Shown here piece by piece: positions 11,745-24,700 of a stretch of DNA of 64,000 nt. Both the position numbers and the translations under genes were made by a program. Each line of letters starts with the position of its first letter. The stretch's first letter is position 1. This DNA comes from Callorhinus ursinus (Eukaryota > Chordata > Mammalia > Carnivora > Otariidae), in contig NW_020313285.1 in the NCBI RefSeq assembly GCF_003265705.1, positions 13,525,280-13,589,279 of the forward strand. Reading direction: 5' to 3'. The notes under the pieces are model-generated. The model searched no databases. It saw only the letters and a program-made list of their open reading frames with translations, and was not told the origin of the DNA.

Positions 11745-12250
11745 GGCATAAATATTGGCATAAAAACAGACACATAGGGGCGCCTGGCGGGCTCAGTTGG
11801 AGGAGCATGTGACTCTTGATCCCAGGATTGGGAGTTCCAGCCCCACGCTGGGTATAGAGATTGCTTAAATAAATAAATAAACTTAAAAAAAAAAAGACAC
11901 ATAAATCAGTGGAACAGAAAAGACAGTCCAGAAATAAACCCGTACATATATGGGCATTATGCTAAGTGAAATAAGTCAGAGAAAAAGAAATCCTGTGTAA
12001 TCTCCCTTAAATGTGGAATCAAAAACAAAAACAAAAACTGAGCTCACAGATCCAGAGAACATATTGGTGGTTGCCAAAGGCGGGGTGTAGGTGGTAGGTA
12101 AAATGGGTGAATTTGGTTAAAAGGTATAAACTTCCAGTTATAAAATAAATATGTCCTGGTGATGTAATGTATGCATGATGACTATAGGTAATAATACTGT
12201 ATTGTACATGTGAAAGTTGCTAAGAGGGTAAATCTTAGAAGTTCTCATCA
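11745..12250 (+). mobile_element. L1 ORF2/3'UTR fragment interrupted by a SINE
   Basis: Starts in ORF2 (ATTGGCATAAAAACAGACAC), is broken by the SINE at 11777-11894, and resumes with AATCAGTGGAACAGAAAAGA. It then jumps to the 3' part (GCTAAGTGAAATAAGTCAGA) and 3'UTR (TGTACATGTGAAAGTTGCTA), which implies an internal deletion. Confidence 0.82.
11777..11894 (+). mobile_element. Short Can-SINE inserted in an L1 fragment
   Basis: Short subtype without the CT-rich block. A 9-base duplication agacacata is at 11768-11776 and 11895-11903. Sequence on both sides reads as one L1 ORF2 segment, so it interrupts that L1. Confidence 0.9.
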
Positions 12251-12297
12251 CAAGAGAAAATTTGCTTAAAGGTAGCTGACTTGCCGAAAGTTGTTTC

Positions 12298-12760
12298 TTT
12301 TTTTTTTTAATTCGATTAACATGTAGTGTATTATTACTTTCAGAGGTAGAGTTAGTGATTCATCAGTTGCATATAACACCCAGTGCTCATTACATCACGT
12401 GCCCTCCTTAATGCCCATCACCCAATTACCCCCATCCCCCCACCAACCTCCCTTCCAGCAACCCTCAGTTTGTTTCCTAGAGTTAAAAGTCTCTTACGGC
12501 TTGTCTCCTTTCTGATTTTGTCTTACTTTATTTCTCCCTCCCTTCCCCTGTGATCCTGTTTTGTTTCTTAAATTCCACATGAGCGAGATCATATGATAAT
12601 TGTTGTTCTCTGACTAACTTATTTCGCTTCACATAACACCCTCTACTTCCATCCACGTCATTGCAAATGGCAAGATTTCATTTTTTGATGGCCGAGTAAT
12701 ATTCCATTGTGTATGTATACCACATCTTCTTTATCCATTCATCTGTCAATGGGTTCTTCA
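12298..12760 (-). mobile_element. 5'-truncated carnivore L1, 3' end
   Basis: Poly-T at left, then the reverse complement of the same 3'UTR seen at 19729-20627 (CACCCAGTGCTCATTACATC, TAATGCCCATCACCCA). It ends in the last part of ORF2 (GAGTAATATTCCATTGTGTA). Confidence 0.87.
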
Positions 12761-13228
12761 TCTGGCTTCTTCAGGAAGGAGTTTCTTTTTATCCTTCTGC
12801 CTTTTGTTGTCTGGCCCACAGCTCAGATATAATGGCTAAAGTTCCACAGACTGTTTTGGGTCACAAGGTATCCTGAGGATGGCAACCTTGTGCTAACCTG
12901 GTAGAAGAGAACAACAGGAGTTGAGGTTTCTGATGTAAACGTAAGATGGATTTCCTCCCTCCAGATTTATTTTACATGAGAATAAAATAAACTTTATATA
13001 ACCCCTACTATTAAGGTATATTCTGGTCTATACAGATCCTACCACTCGGGCTGTAGAGGGTTTCACCAAAGGGAGGCAGAGAGGAAAGTTGTTGTAGCAA
13101 AGAAAATAGCACTCTATTGGGGGTTGGTATAATTTTACCTTTATTCTCATTTTGATAATTTTGCCTTTATTCTCTGGTCATATTTCTTGTGGTTCTCTTT
13201 CCTTCCAATAATACTTCAACATCAAGAG

Positions 13229-13440
13229 AGGCAGTTTCACCCATTGATTGAAGGTTGGATTCTTGAATCAAACTGCATGGTTAAGATCCCAGCTTGGCCT
13301 CGCATGAGCTGTGTGACTTGGAGCAATTGTTTAACCTTCCCCAGTGTTCTCATTTGTATAATGTAAAAGGTGATAAAACCGAGTTTATAGTGTTTTTGTA
13401 AAGATTAATTAGTAAAGCGAGTATCAGGAAATGTCAGAGT
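13229..13440 (+). mobile_element. MIR element
   Basis: Core features in order: CATGGTTAAGATCCCAGC, GAGCTGTGTGACTTGGAGCA, TTTAACCTTCCCCAGTGTTC, TAATGTAAAAGGTGATAA. Ancient tRNA-derived SINE, strongly diverged. Confidence 0.85.
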
Positions 13441-15995
13441 GAAATGTGGCCAGCGCATTCCAGATGACACGTGGAGTTTTAGTTGGATTTCAAGCTCTAG
13501 ACCCAACCTGGGAACACAGAGTTAAAGAAATCACATTCCTTACTCTGTGGAAGTTTACAGTCTAGTCATCTGAGAGAGAAAATGTGTTTGCATCTCAGGG
13601 ATGCTTCTCTTTGTAGTTCCGTATCCTGTGAAGTGTACCACACCACACAATTCTTAGTTACAGAACAGTGTTTATTCAGCAGATAAACTATGAAGTTCAC
13701 TGCACACTCCAATGCCAAGAAGAGATATTCTGGCCTGGTACACGTGAAGATCAACATGATAATTGATGAGATTATCTCCCTACAAAAAGGAGGGATAGAC
13801 TGTCAGTGTGTTCCAGTTAATAACTCAGTTCGGGGGAAACCTAAAAGTGAGTAATGTCAGAGTATGACAACATTAAAGACATCTAATATTACTGCAATTC
13901 CTGTAAATGCCAAACTACAAAGCAATATTTACATGGCTTTTGCCGCCTGTTCATCTGTTTATAGCAAGAGATCCTTCCTCTTTTGTGCACATGACTTTTC
14001 ATCAACCTCCACTTAAACTTGGAAGTATTGGAGGAGTTACCAAATCAGTACAAAGTGTGTCAGTTCTTTGGAAATTAGACATATTTCCTATAAAAATAAT
14101 AATAGACATGTAGCCCACAGAACTCATGATGTTCCTCACGATAGCAGTAATAGTCCTGTAGACACTAGCCTTATACTCTCAGCTCTCCCAAGGGAAATTC
14201 ATAACGTGTTCTAACTCGGGATGGCGGGAACCATGCCCTACTGCCATCACCCTTTGCTACACTGTCTCCTCAATCACTGGGGATGATTATTGAAACCTGG
14301 ATGAAGAAGTCCAGCCATTTGGGGCTGGGTCAAGGACAATTGGAAGAGAGCAAGGAGATCTCAGAGGTCCTTCGTTCTGCATCAGCTCCCAATTACATTA
14401 CTTACAGGCCCCGACAGTGGCCCACATGTTTCCAGTTCTGCTGCCCTGACCTGTCCACAGGTTTGTCTCCTCTTATGCCCACAGTTTGTCTCCTCTCCCA
14501 GGTCATTGTCATGAAAAATTGATGTTATTCTCTGGTCTCCAAGTGCCTGAATCCAAGTATACAGTCCTTTGCAGGAGTGCTTTTCAGACTTTTATTTACT
14601 AGGACCCACTGTCATAAAGGCATTTTACATCATAATTAAGTAAATATGTACCTATATATTTACATAATTGAAACAGGAGTTTCAGGGGGGAAAAAAAAAC
14701 TCATCCTACTATGCAATAGGCACATTGATAATTTGTATTCCCTTCTAGTGTGTTGAAAAAAATTAGCTCACCAAATTGATTTAATGACACATTTAGAGAT
14801 CACATCTCACTGTTTGAAGAACCTTTCTTTGAAGGTTTTAAAAGCATTTCAATAATGAAACTAAAAAAGATTAGCTTAAAGCTAACATATGGGGAAATTC
14901 ACAAAATTCAAGTCATCTAAAAAATGTCACTTTACTGAGCCTTTTGGTTCACTTCGGCTGTTTAGGTGTTGAAGTTTTTGTCTCTGTTTGGGAAATCCTC
15001 TTCTCTATTCTTCTCTATTTGGGAAATTCTCTACCTTATGATGCTTGAGGAGGCAGGGCCTATCTCCTAGTACAAAATCTCCACTGTCCAAACACCTTCT
15101 TTCTCCAGGTGCTGGAAGCGAGGGATGAGAACAACCTTACAGGCCCTCGGTGTGGAGCAAGAATTCATCCACAGCATGAATTACTTTTGGCCTCGGTCAC
15201 CGTGGTGCCACAGTGTATCTCCCGTTGGTGCCAGATGGAACTGTGTGCCAGATGGTGCGCGTCCATCATGGACAGCTGGAGAGATAGCAGTGTCTGCCTC
15301 CACAGGGTGCTTAGAGGTGTGGTTTCAGCTGCACTCACTGGGTCTAGCCTTCTCTGGTTCTTGCCCTGGCTTTGTCCAGTTCTCCAGCCTTTCTGGCAAT
15401 GCCTTTCTGTTTAAATCTGCTTGGTGTTAGTTGGTTCCTCTTGTTTACAATCAGTTGCAATCAGTTTCTCTAAGGTTTAATTAAACGTTAGGGAATTTAG
15501 CTCTGCTTTTTGCAAAAAGATGACTATCTTGGCAGTTCCTTGCAAAATCAGCATTAGAAGTCCAGCGAAGAGAAGGAGGGGGAGCTCCAAGAGGTGAACG
15601 CCTGATTGGGAGATTGACAGTGTGGCTTGCTGGTGAGACAGGAAGTAGGGGGAGAACCCACCTTGGAGATTTTCCGTCTTCCTTTCTCAACAGGCCTCCT
15701 TGTCATTTCTCTTCTTACCAACAAAAACTTGGGGGAGGGGTAAGTGGGGGTACCACCAGAAGACCAACATTCTGTGTAAAGAAAAGTGAAGGCAGTCATA
15801 GGCAGTGAAAGGGAAGGGAAGCTGCAGCCTTGGGGAATAAAAGCAAACTATTACAGTCCTTCTCTGGGGTAGATTTTCACATGCCAGAGGCCATTTCTGG
15901 GTGTACATGAGTATACCTCCCTGCTGTCTAGAAAACTAAAATACATCTACCATCCATGAGCAGTCCTTGCAATTTAAATATCTGAAGCTTGCTTG
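13441..15995. other. Intergenic, no gene recognised
   Basis: Two overlapping frames of 101 codons at 15109-15430 on the + strand, and others near 15.5-15.9 kb, lack a start context, domain or splice evidence. Left uncalled. Confidence 0.5.
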
Positions 15996-16110
15996 TTTCC
16001 TTCCTTCCTTCCTTCCTTCCTTCCTTCCTTCCTTCCTTCCTTCCTTCCTTCCTTCCTTCCTTCCCTTCCTTCCTCCCTTCCTCTCTCTGTCTTTCTCTCT
16101 TTCTTTCTGT
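15996..16110. repeat. (TTCC)n microsatellite, about 17 units plus a degraded tail
   Basis: Uninterrupted TTCC units run to about 16064, followed by a CT-rich degraded tail. Open frames of repeating LPSFLPSF or KEGRKEGR arise from it and are not genes. Confidence 0.97.
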
Positions 16111-18090
16111 CACCAAACTGTGAGATCCAACCTAATTCTTCCCAATCAAGGAAGTCACTGGCTCTACTTCCTAGATGGCCAGTATAAATTCTCTAGGTTG
16201 ATTCATCAAGATGTCCCTCAATTTCTGTATAGTTTTTAGTCAATAGGATTGTAATAAGGAGTACCAAGTACAGAGATACCTGCTTGTTGGGGCAAACACT
16301 CATTAAATTCCATTGCTGCTTTCCTTTTTAGAACATTATGTTTTGACATTTCAACCATCTTCATTGCACAGGGGATTTCAGACAAAATATTTTGTGTATA
16401 AATCCAGTCAGTGCAGATGTGTTGAAAATTTTAATTTACAACCCAAATGTCACCAGCCTATAAAATCTATACTGGACTAACTCAGTGTATAAATGTGATG
16501 ATTCCTTGTGCCTGCTTCTAAGCCAAGTGAACAAAACTGTGTTCTTTTAGTAAATAAGCACTTGTGAAATAGCTAATGAAACAAACATGAAATACGAATA
16601 AATTAACAGAAAAAAAACAAACAAAAAAGAAAGATGTAACAAATAATTTCATTTCAACTTTGACTAATTTAGTTTAGGTGGTGGATATGTAGGTACAGTT
16701 AATATAAATGTTGTTTTAGTATCAAAATATCCATTTTAACGTTCAAAACATTTGGAAAGTTGATATTTACTGGTATTAATCTCATGAATTTTCATTACAA
16801 AATAAAAAAAGTTCTTAACAAATTTTTCTTTTCTTAGAACTCTTCTTCATCTGCATTATGATAATGAGATATAGATGTAGGGCACAGATATTGTTCAAAT
16901 GAATTATTGTGCAATAGGATATTGAACAATATGAATACAGGATTAAAAAAGTATCACCTGTGGTTTCAGGCTTGAGTGTGATTAAGGCTGAGTTGCCTGT
17001 ACTTGCTGTAGTTCTGAGGTGTGAAGGCAGGGGATCTTTGGGGGCATCATCTAGTTTATTCAATAAAGTATTAACGTGTTGGAAAGAATAATTCTTCCTC
17101 GGAAACTAAATGCTAATGTTAGCTTCCAGAATCTGACAGATAAACTATCTTCACAAATATCCACATAATCAAGCATGTGAAGGAAAATACTTCAAGTTTT
17201 AGATAGCAAATACTTTCAAGTTTTAAACCAATTGATAAAAAAAATTGAAAGTTTTGACAATGTGAAGATTTTAAAATCTCATTCATTTTATCATAAATTT
17301 CTGAATGCTACTTTACTTAGGAATGATAAGCTCAGAATCCAAGTATATTTTGAGTCAAAAAAATAAAAACGAAGCAAGTTCTACTTCCAGAGGAGTCATA
17401 GGTTAATTTTACAAATTATTTCAGAAGATTAGTGACCTGCGTGGCTATGGCCAGCCAGCATCTCTGGATCTGCTTTTCCTTAACTGTGAGACCCGAACCA
17501 GATGCTGTCAACCTAATGCCCTATGAGACTACATATTTGGTCATGGAAAGAAAGCAGGAACAGATCATATTTACTAGAAACTTACTGCACAATGTTGTTC
17601 CTTATCTGTTACCTCACCTTGTGTCTGCAGTAGTCCTCGGTGGTGGGTGGGTGCAGTAATACACAGACACCAAGTAACTTCACATATCACAGGAAGCCCA
17701 GGTGAAACCCAAGTAGTCTGACTCCTGAGCCTGGGCCTGGGGCATCTCTATTTTTTGATATGATAAATTTCAGAAAAGTGCATTTCAAATTACTTCCTTT
17801 AGAAAGATGTATCTGATTCTCCCAAGTTACCTGAGGATTCTTTCATTTTGTCCCTTCAATACACTTTGTTCATTCATTCCATTATACAAACCATCCTACT
17901 GGTTGCCACCATGCCCACCTCCCTTTCCCGAGAGAGGGGACTGTGATATTTCATATTGTATCCCCAGCATCTATCAATATCTGCTACCTAATAGATACTG
18001 AATACATATCCGTTAAATAGATGGTTTAACACTTCACATGTTTTGTAGAAATAAAAGCCAGTAGGTTGACTATCAATATAAATAAAAAAA
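16111..18090. other. Intergenic, no gene recognised
   Basis: AT-rich sequence with a possible L2 remnant near 17.93 kb. Nothing else named. Confidence 0.5.
17925..18030 (+). mobile_element. Possible L2 3'-end remnant
   Basis: GTATCCCCAGCATCTA followed by TAATAGATACTGAATACAT and TTAAATAGATGG resembles a diverged L2 tail. Weak evidence. Confidence 0.4.
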
Positions 18091-18105
18091 TACTTACCAT
18101 CACTC

Positions 18106-18309
18106 GGGATGCCTGCGTGGCTCAGTTGGTTAAGTGACTGCCTTCAGCTCAGGTCATGATCCTGGAGTCCCGGGATCGAGTCCCGCATCGGGCTCCCTGC
18201 TCGGCGGGGAGTCTGCTTCTCCCTCTGACCCTCCCCCCTCTCGTGTGCGCACTCTCTCACTCATTCTCTCTCCAATAAATAAATAAATAAAATCTTAAAA
18301 AAAAAAAAG
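18106..18309 (+). mobile_element. Can-SINE
   Basis: Full-length element. A perfect 14-base duplication acttaccatcactc lies at 18092-18105 and 18310-18323. Confidence 0.95.
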
Positions 18310-18488
18310 ACTTACCATCACTCAGTACCATTACCTTGGCTCTGCTTTGGTGAGGACAGTGCAGACAGGAATTGGATTGAGTGTTGGTATGAGGAGTATT
18401 GCTATATGGTCCAGCTTGACCACCATAAACCATACATGAATGAAGTCTGGCATATTGCTTAGTAGCAGAGCAATGTGTCTCTCTTCTT

Positions 18489-18685
18489 TTTTTTTTTTAA
18501 GATTTTTTATTTATTTAAGAGAGAGAGAATGAGAGAGAGAGAGAGAGCATCACAGGGGAAGGACGAGAGGAAGAAGCAGACTCCCTGCTGAGCAGGGAGC
18601 CCCATGCAGGACTCGATTGTGGGACTCCAGGATCATGACCTGAGCTGAAGGCAGTCTCTTAACAAACTGAGCCATGCAGGCGCCC
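18489..18685 (-). mobile_element. Can-SINE
   Basis: Inverted element with a GA-rich middle. A perfect 15-base duplication tgtgtctctcttctt lies at 18474-18488 and 18686-18700. Confidence 0.95.
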
Positions 18686-18919
18686 TGTGTCTCTCTTCTT
18701 AAGAGCTGTCTGGTCCATCAAGACATGGCTAACCTGATTGCTCCTGTGTCCTCATCCTGATAGGTATGGACTGCTTTCTGACACAGGATAAAAGATTTAT
18801 TTCAAAATGTCTCCACTTGCTGAACAAAATGTTGCATGAATGTCAAGTGGGCCTCATTAATTACCTTAGAGTTTACCCTGTCTTGTAAATGTATCTTAAT
18901 CAAGAACAGATCTTACCTC

Positions 18920-19117
18920 GGGGCACCTGGGTGGCTCAGTTGGTTAAGCAGCTGCCTTCGGCTCAGGTCATGATCCCAGGGTCTTGGGATCGAGCCCCGC
19001 ATCGGGCTCCCTGCTCCGCGGGAAGCCTGCTTATCCTTCTCCCACTCCTGCTTGTGTTCTTTCTCTAGCTGTCTCTCTCTCTCTGTCAGTTAAATAAATA
19101 AATAAAATTAAAAAAAA
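18920..19117 (+). mobile_element. Can-SINE
   Basis: Full-length element. A perfect 18-base duplication aagaacagatcttacctc is at 18902-18919 and 19118-19135. It is the third SINE within 1.1 kb. Confidence 0.95.
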
Positions 19118-19556
19118 AAGAACAGATCTTACCTCAATAATAGTTGTGTGCATATGAGTGAAGCATACAATTTTGCTGCTCCAGCTGGAGTTGCTGGTGC
19201 TCCCAGAATTACCATTAGGGTGGATAAAATAATAATGTTTAATTAAATTATTTTATAATAATAATCTGTTCACAATTATAAATACTAAGAACAATCATAT
19301 TCAGGAGAGAAGTTAAGCAATACATAACAAACGATTATTTAATAATGTAGTAATTCATGTTGCTTATTAATATATTTGAAACTGTATAGGAAAGTAAAAA
19401 AAAAAAGGCAATGTAATGACAAACCAAAGGCTTTCACTGATTTAAGATTCTTATATGTAAAAAATTCATTTAAAAAATACGAGAAAGCTAATGAACTTTT
19501 AGTTTCATTAAGGATATTTCTTTTTGCTTTTTTAAGCCATAGTTATATTGGGGCTT

Positions 19557-19728
19557 TTTTTAAAGGTATAATTGACATATAAGATTATAATAGTTTCAGG
19601 TGTACAACATAATGACTCACTCTTTGTATACATTTTGGAGTAAGTCTAGTTAACATTGTCACCATGTCACCATACATAGTTACAGAATTGTTTTCTCTTA
19701 TGATGAGACCTTTAAGATCTAATCTCTT
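19557..19728 (-). mobile_element. Older antisense L1 (3'UTR part), left half
   Basis: Matches the reverse complement of an L1MA-type 3'UTR (ATAATTGACATATAA, TTTCAGGTGTACAACATAATG). It continues after the younger L1 at 20628. Confidence 0.8.
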
Positions 19729-20627
19729 AAATGGGAAGAAGACATGAGCAGACATTACTCCAAAGAAGACATACAAATGGACAACAGACACATGAAAAAA
19801 AATGCTCCACATCACTGGGCATCAGGGAAATACAAATCAAAACCACAATGAGATACCACCTCACACCGGTCAGAATGGCTAAAATCAACAAGACAGGACA
19901 CGACAGATGTTGGAGGGGATGCGGAGAAAGGGGAACCCTCCTACACTGTTGGTGGGAATGCCAGCTGGTGCAGCCCTTCTGGAAGACAGTATGGAGGTTC
20001 CTCAGAAAGTTAAAAATAGAGCTACCCTGTGACCCAGCAATTGCACTGCTAGGTATTTACCCCAAACTTAACAAAAGTAGTGATATGAAGGGGCACCTGC
20101 CCCCTAGTGTTCACAGCAGCAATGTCCACAATAGCCACACTGGAAAGAGTCCAGATGTCTATCGATAGATGAATGAATAAAGAAGATGTGGTCCATATAT
20201 ACAATGGAATGCTACTCAGCCATCAGAAAGGATAATACTTACCATTTACGTTGATGCGGATGGAACTAGAGGGCATTATGCTGAGCAAAGTAAGTCAATC
20301 AGAGAAAGAGTTATATGATTTCACTCATATGTGTAATGTAAGAAACAGCACAGAGGATCATAGCGAAAGGGAGGGAAAACTGAATGGGAAGTCCTCAGAA
20401 AGGAGAAAAACCATGAGAGACTCTTAACTCTGGGAAACAAATTGAGGGATGTGGAAGGGGAGGTCGGGGGGTAACTGGGTGATGGGCATTAAGGAGGGCA
20501 CATGATGTGATGAGCACTGGGTGTTATACACAACTGATACATTATTGAACACTACATCTGAAACTAATGATGTACCATATGTTGGCTAATTGAATTTAAA
20601 TTAAAAAATATTCAAGGATTAAAAAAG
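19729..20627 (+). mobile_element. 5'-truncated carnivore L1, ORF2 3' end plus 3'UTR
   Basis: Contains the C-terminal end of ORF2p ([19 protein letters not shown], with the Cys-rich motif, then LLGIYPK) and the L1 3'UTR, ending in an A-rich tail. The flanking sequences gatctaatctctt (19716-19728) and gatctagtctctt (20628-20640) form a 13-base near-perfect duplication. It split an older L1 in the opposite orientation. An 8-A run at 19795-19802 shifts the ORF2 frame. Confidence 0.9.
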
Positions 20628-20986
20628 GATCTAGTCTCTTGGAAACTTTCAAATATGTAATACAGTATATTAACTATGGTCACCATGCTATACATGACAT
20701 CCCCATGACTGATTTTTCTTATAACTGATATTTTGTACCCTTTGACCTCTTTCACCCATTTCCCCCACCTCCCATTCCCTGCCTCTGGCAGCCACCAGTC
20801 TGTTCTCTAAATCTATGAACTTGTTTTCATTTTTGGTTTTTGTAGATTCTACATATAAGTGAGATCATATGGTACTTGTCTTTGCCTGAATTATTTCATT
20901 TAGCATAATGCCCTCAAAGTCTATTCATGTTGTTGCAAATGGTAGGATTTCATTCTTTTCTATGGCTTAATAATATTCTATGGTGC

Positions 20987-21033
<47 letters not shown>

Positions 21034-21444
21034 CTACTTCTTTATTCATTCATCTGCCAATGGACACTTCAGTTGTTTCCATATCTTGACTATTGTAAAT
21101 AATGCTGCCGTGAACATTTTTGTTTTCATTTTCTTTGGATAAATACCATGAAGTGGAATTGCTGGATGTGATATTTCTATTTTTAATTACTTGAGGAACC
21201 TCCATACTGGTTTCCATAATGGCTGCACTAATTCACGTTCCCACCCACAGTGCACAAGTGTTCCCTTTTCTCCATGTCCTCCCCAGTATTTGTTCTCTCT
21301 TGTTTTTTTGTTAATTGCTATTTTAACAGGGGTGAGGTGATACCTTACTGTGGTTTTGATTCGTATTTCCCTAATGATTACTGATGTTAAACATCTTTTC
21401 TTGTACCTACTTGTTAGCTATCTGTAAGTTTTGTTTGGAAAAAT
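20628..21444 (-). mobile_element. Older antisense L1, right half, with a GT microsatellite inside
   Basis: Continuation of the split L1: reverse-complement 3'UTR and ORF2 3' end (GTTTCCATATCTTGACTATTG, ATAATGCTGCCGTGAACAT). The (GT)22 at 20988-21032 has grown within it, where the L1 normally reads gtgtatata. Confidence 0.85.
20988..21032. repeat. (GT)22 microsatellite in an L1
   Basis: Uninterrupted TG units within the older antisense L1. Confidence 0.97.
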
Positions 21445-21775
21445 GGCTAGTCAGATCCTCTGAACCACATGTATGATTCATTTGCATGGGATTCTAGAAA
21501 ATGCAAACTAATTCTATAGAAAGCACCGTCAGTATTCACTTGGAGATGGGGTGGGGCCGGTGTGGTGGGGAGTGACTGGAAAGAGGGATTTCAAAGTGAG
21601 GACGCTTTGGATATTGATGGATGTAGGTTCATTATCTTGATTGTGGTGGTAATTTCATGCACATATACATATATATCAAGATTTACTAAATTACACACTT
21701 TAAATATGTACAGTTTTAAAATTATTCTATATATTATATTATACCTCAGTAAGGTATTGTTTTAAAAAAAGCATT
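21445..21775 (+). mobile_element. L1M-type 3'-end remnant
   Basis: Contains TTACACACTTTAAATATGTA and an ending of form ATTATACCTCAGTAAGGT, as in older L1 3' ends. The left boundary is uncertain. Confidence 0.55.
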
Positions 21776-24700
21776 CTCAAGAAACTCAGTTACCCAAAGA
21801 ACACTTACATTTGATTAATTATAATATTTCTTCTTATTAGATATTACACAGGAAAGAATATACATATATGCATACATCCATATATGTGTAAACTAATTCT
21901 GACTTATTTGCTTTGCCATGAAGTTAAAACAAAAGAACCCATACGATGCTGTGAACGCCTCGGTAGTAGATGCTTCTACTGTGTGCTGATGAGTCTCTAT
22001 TTTTAGTCCAGTGAACAAGCCTGATTTTTTTTTTTTCCCCAAAAGCTGCTCAGAAGCCAAACAGTTCCTCAGAGCACATCAGCAAACAATGTACAGGCCT
22101 TACTAAAGGCAGAAGAGGAGCTGCTGACGTAAGTGGGAGGGTAAATGGGTGGGTTAGCTTTAGCCTGGTGTTTTGAGTACATATCATTATTCCTAAGCCA
22201 TAAAATATAAGGAAATAATTTGTGTGTTCAAATCTTTTTATTCTATCTTCTAAAACTTGCCGAACCCGCCTTACAGCCCTCAAATACATTGTCAAATTAA
22301 TTAAGAGGCTTTAAGAAAAAATCCTCATTAAGATGTGTCAACCTCTTCCTCATTCTAACCCCATAATGAATGGATGAATGAATCTGGTAGTCTGTAGGTT
22401 TACTTCACCCTTCTAATCCAGTATGAGGAACTATACCAAGCACTGTGGCTGGAAAGAAAAAATGTCACACTATTCAGAAAGCTTCAGTTTTGCTACATGA
22501 GGTGGCTGCCTCCCCCTGCAACTTCTCCTACTCCACCATCTGCACTTGACCTTCTGCTGACCCTCCTGTTTTATATTCAAAGGATAGACTGACATTTAAA
22601 CTCTCTGTTTGCAGCTCAGTGTCACCCTGCTCATACAGTTGGGTGTGCCCCCTTCCTGCCTCTGGTGGCAACAAGGCTGGACTAATTGCACACATTCCAG
22701 TATTGGTCTGACAACCTCTGGAAGGTACAAGGTCAAGACTAAGGCATTGGTAGCAATAGAGGGTGATGGTAAAGCAAACAAACAAACAACAAAAAAAAAC
22801 GAATACTAAACCATTAAAGAAGTGATCAATAGTTCAGCAAATTATCTTTTAGTGAATTCAATTTTGGTGAATTTGCCACTCATCAAATTGATCTTTGGCA
22901 CGTTGATAATTTAAGGATCAACCATTCATGAGAGCCAGTGGGGGATGGCTGGCTGCCTAAGTTGAAAGACCAACTGGCCAACCTGCCCATGCTAGGGGCT
23001 GCAGCACATCTAGTGGAGAAGCCCATGGTTCGTCCCAGAAGGGATACTTCTCTCACATGTGGTCTGAATGTCCTTCAGGTATCAGGCAACGATATTTACC
23101 AGTCTTCTAGTAGGTGCTCTCTGCCAAAGGAAGGCAAGCTGGTGGGCTAGTGATAGTCTTGGGAGAAGGGAATGTTCAAATCTTGGGAGAAGGGACAAGA
23201 AGCATCAGGCAGAAACTTCTGGGCTATTGGCTTGGTGCCTGAGCATCAGACATGTAACCTCTTCTTTATTTAATGCTTAGGGAGCGATGAGAGCTACAGG
23301 CCTCACCTATCTGGGCTCCCTACTACATATAGGCCTGGAGAACGTAGACTTTGTTGGGTATGGTTTTCTATCTCTGATTTACCTACTTCGAGCCCTTTTA
23401 TGTGTCCTTCAGCTTCTCTAAATCCTGGCCTGCTATCGGAATAGCCACAATGACAGTGAAAGTTGTTATAATGAAGACTATGTGCTGATTAAATGCCTGG
23501 AGAGAATTAGAGTATGTCCATTTTGCCCTACAGAAATGAGAGGTACACTAGGTAATAACTGCACTCGAGGTACCCCTCAGCTTACAGTTTTCTCTGCATC
23601 TGTTATTGGCATGGGAGTGGGTACTAAATAGAACTCTATAAGAGAGGAATATGAATTAGAATTTTTTAGTCTTATATCATGTGACCTTGGAAGCCAGGGG
23701 ACATACAGACTTAAGTGGAGAGCTCTGAGGATGACTCATATCAGGGGTTGAATTGGGCAACCTAAGCTAATATGGGTGTGAAGACCAATATGTGGGTCCA
23801 CTGGCCAGACTCCAGGGTTCTTGGGGGTCAAGGGCAGGTACAGAAAATGCCTCAGGCCATTAATTCATTCTGTCCAATGTGGGTCATTATTTCAGCTGAG
23901 CATCACTACATGACCCTGAAGCCCAGATGCTGCATGCTTAACATTGCTGGTGATCCACCAGTATTATGCTGGGACTCAGACAGAGTGCCAGAGACATACG
24001 CCTCCCTGGTGAGATGGCTTAATTGATTAACATTTCCTCTAGAGCCCTGTCAAAGATGGTCCTGAGCTGCATGAGGGCACTGGCCTGAGTTTTGATAAAT
24101 TATGTGGCCAGATGACAGCAGCCAGGTCTAACTGTGCTTCCTCCCCTCTCCTTGGGAAATCATTGAGCACCAGGTAAATCATTTATCTGCAGGTTCGATC
24201 AGCATGTTACTGCTGGAAGTTGTATCCCTTGTACTCTGATCTTTAAAGAAGGGCATCAGTGACCGAGTTTGTAGTGTTCTCAGGTTGTTGGAACAGGGCC
24301 GCAGAATCTGATATTGACTTTGTTGAAAACCCTTCTCTGTGAGAGAGTACCAGGCTTTCTCCATTTGTTTTTGGGTGTCTTTCCCTGGCAAAAGAATGCA
24401 TTATCAAACTTGTAGTTTTATTCTTGAAATTTCAACATAGAGAAAAATGGATACGAGGGCTTTTGGAACCCTCTCTGGGTTCAAAATCCAATTTTAAAGA
24501 GTGGACAAGTTTTCCTGTTGGCATGCATCAGAAATTCCTTGTCTGTAACCTTTAGGTTTTCATCTGATATTATATTATGCTGCCTATGAATATCATTAAT
24601 TAAATGAGCCAAAACTTGTATGTGCCTTCTGTAACAAATCAGAACACATATTCTTGTAATAATTTGGAAAAGCCTATCTCTTTGAAGTGTGTGGCCTGGA

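Noticed and set aside
15109..15430. Two overlapping 101-codon open frames
   Set aside because: No recognised protein, no splice or promoter context, and two frames open over the same bases argue for chance.
15928..16239. Open frames encoding repeated KEGR or LPSF units
   Set aside because: They are translations of the (TTCC)n microsatellite.
19731..20168. 145-codon open frame
   Set aside because: This is the C-terminal end of L1 ORF2p in a truncated element, not a host gene.
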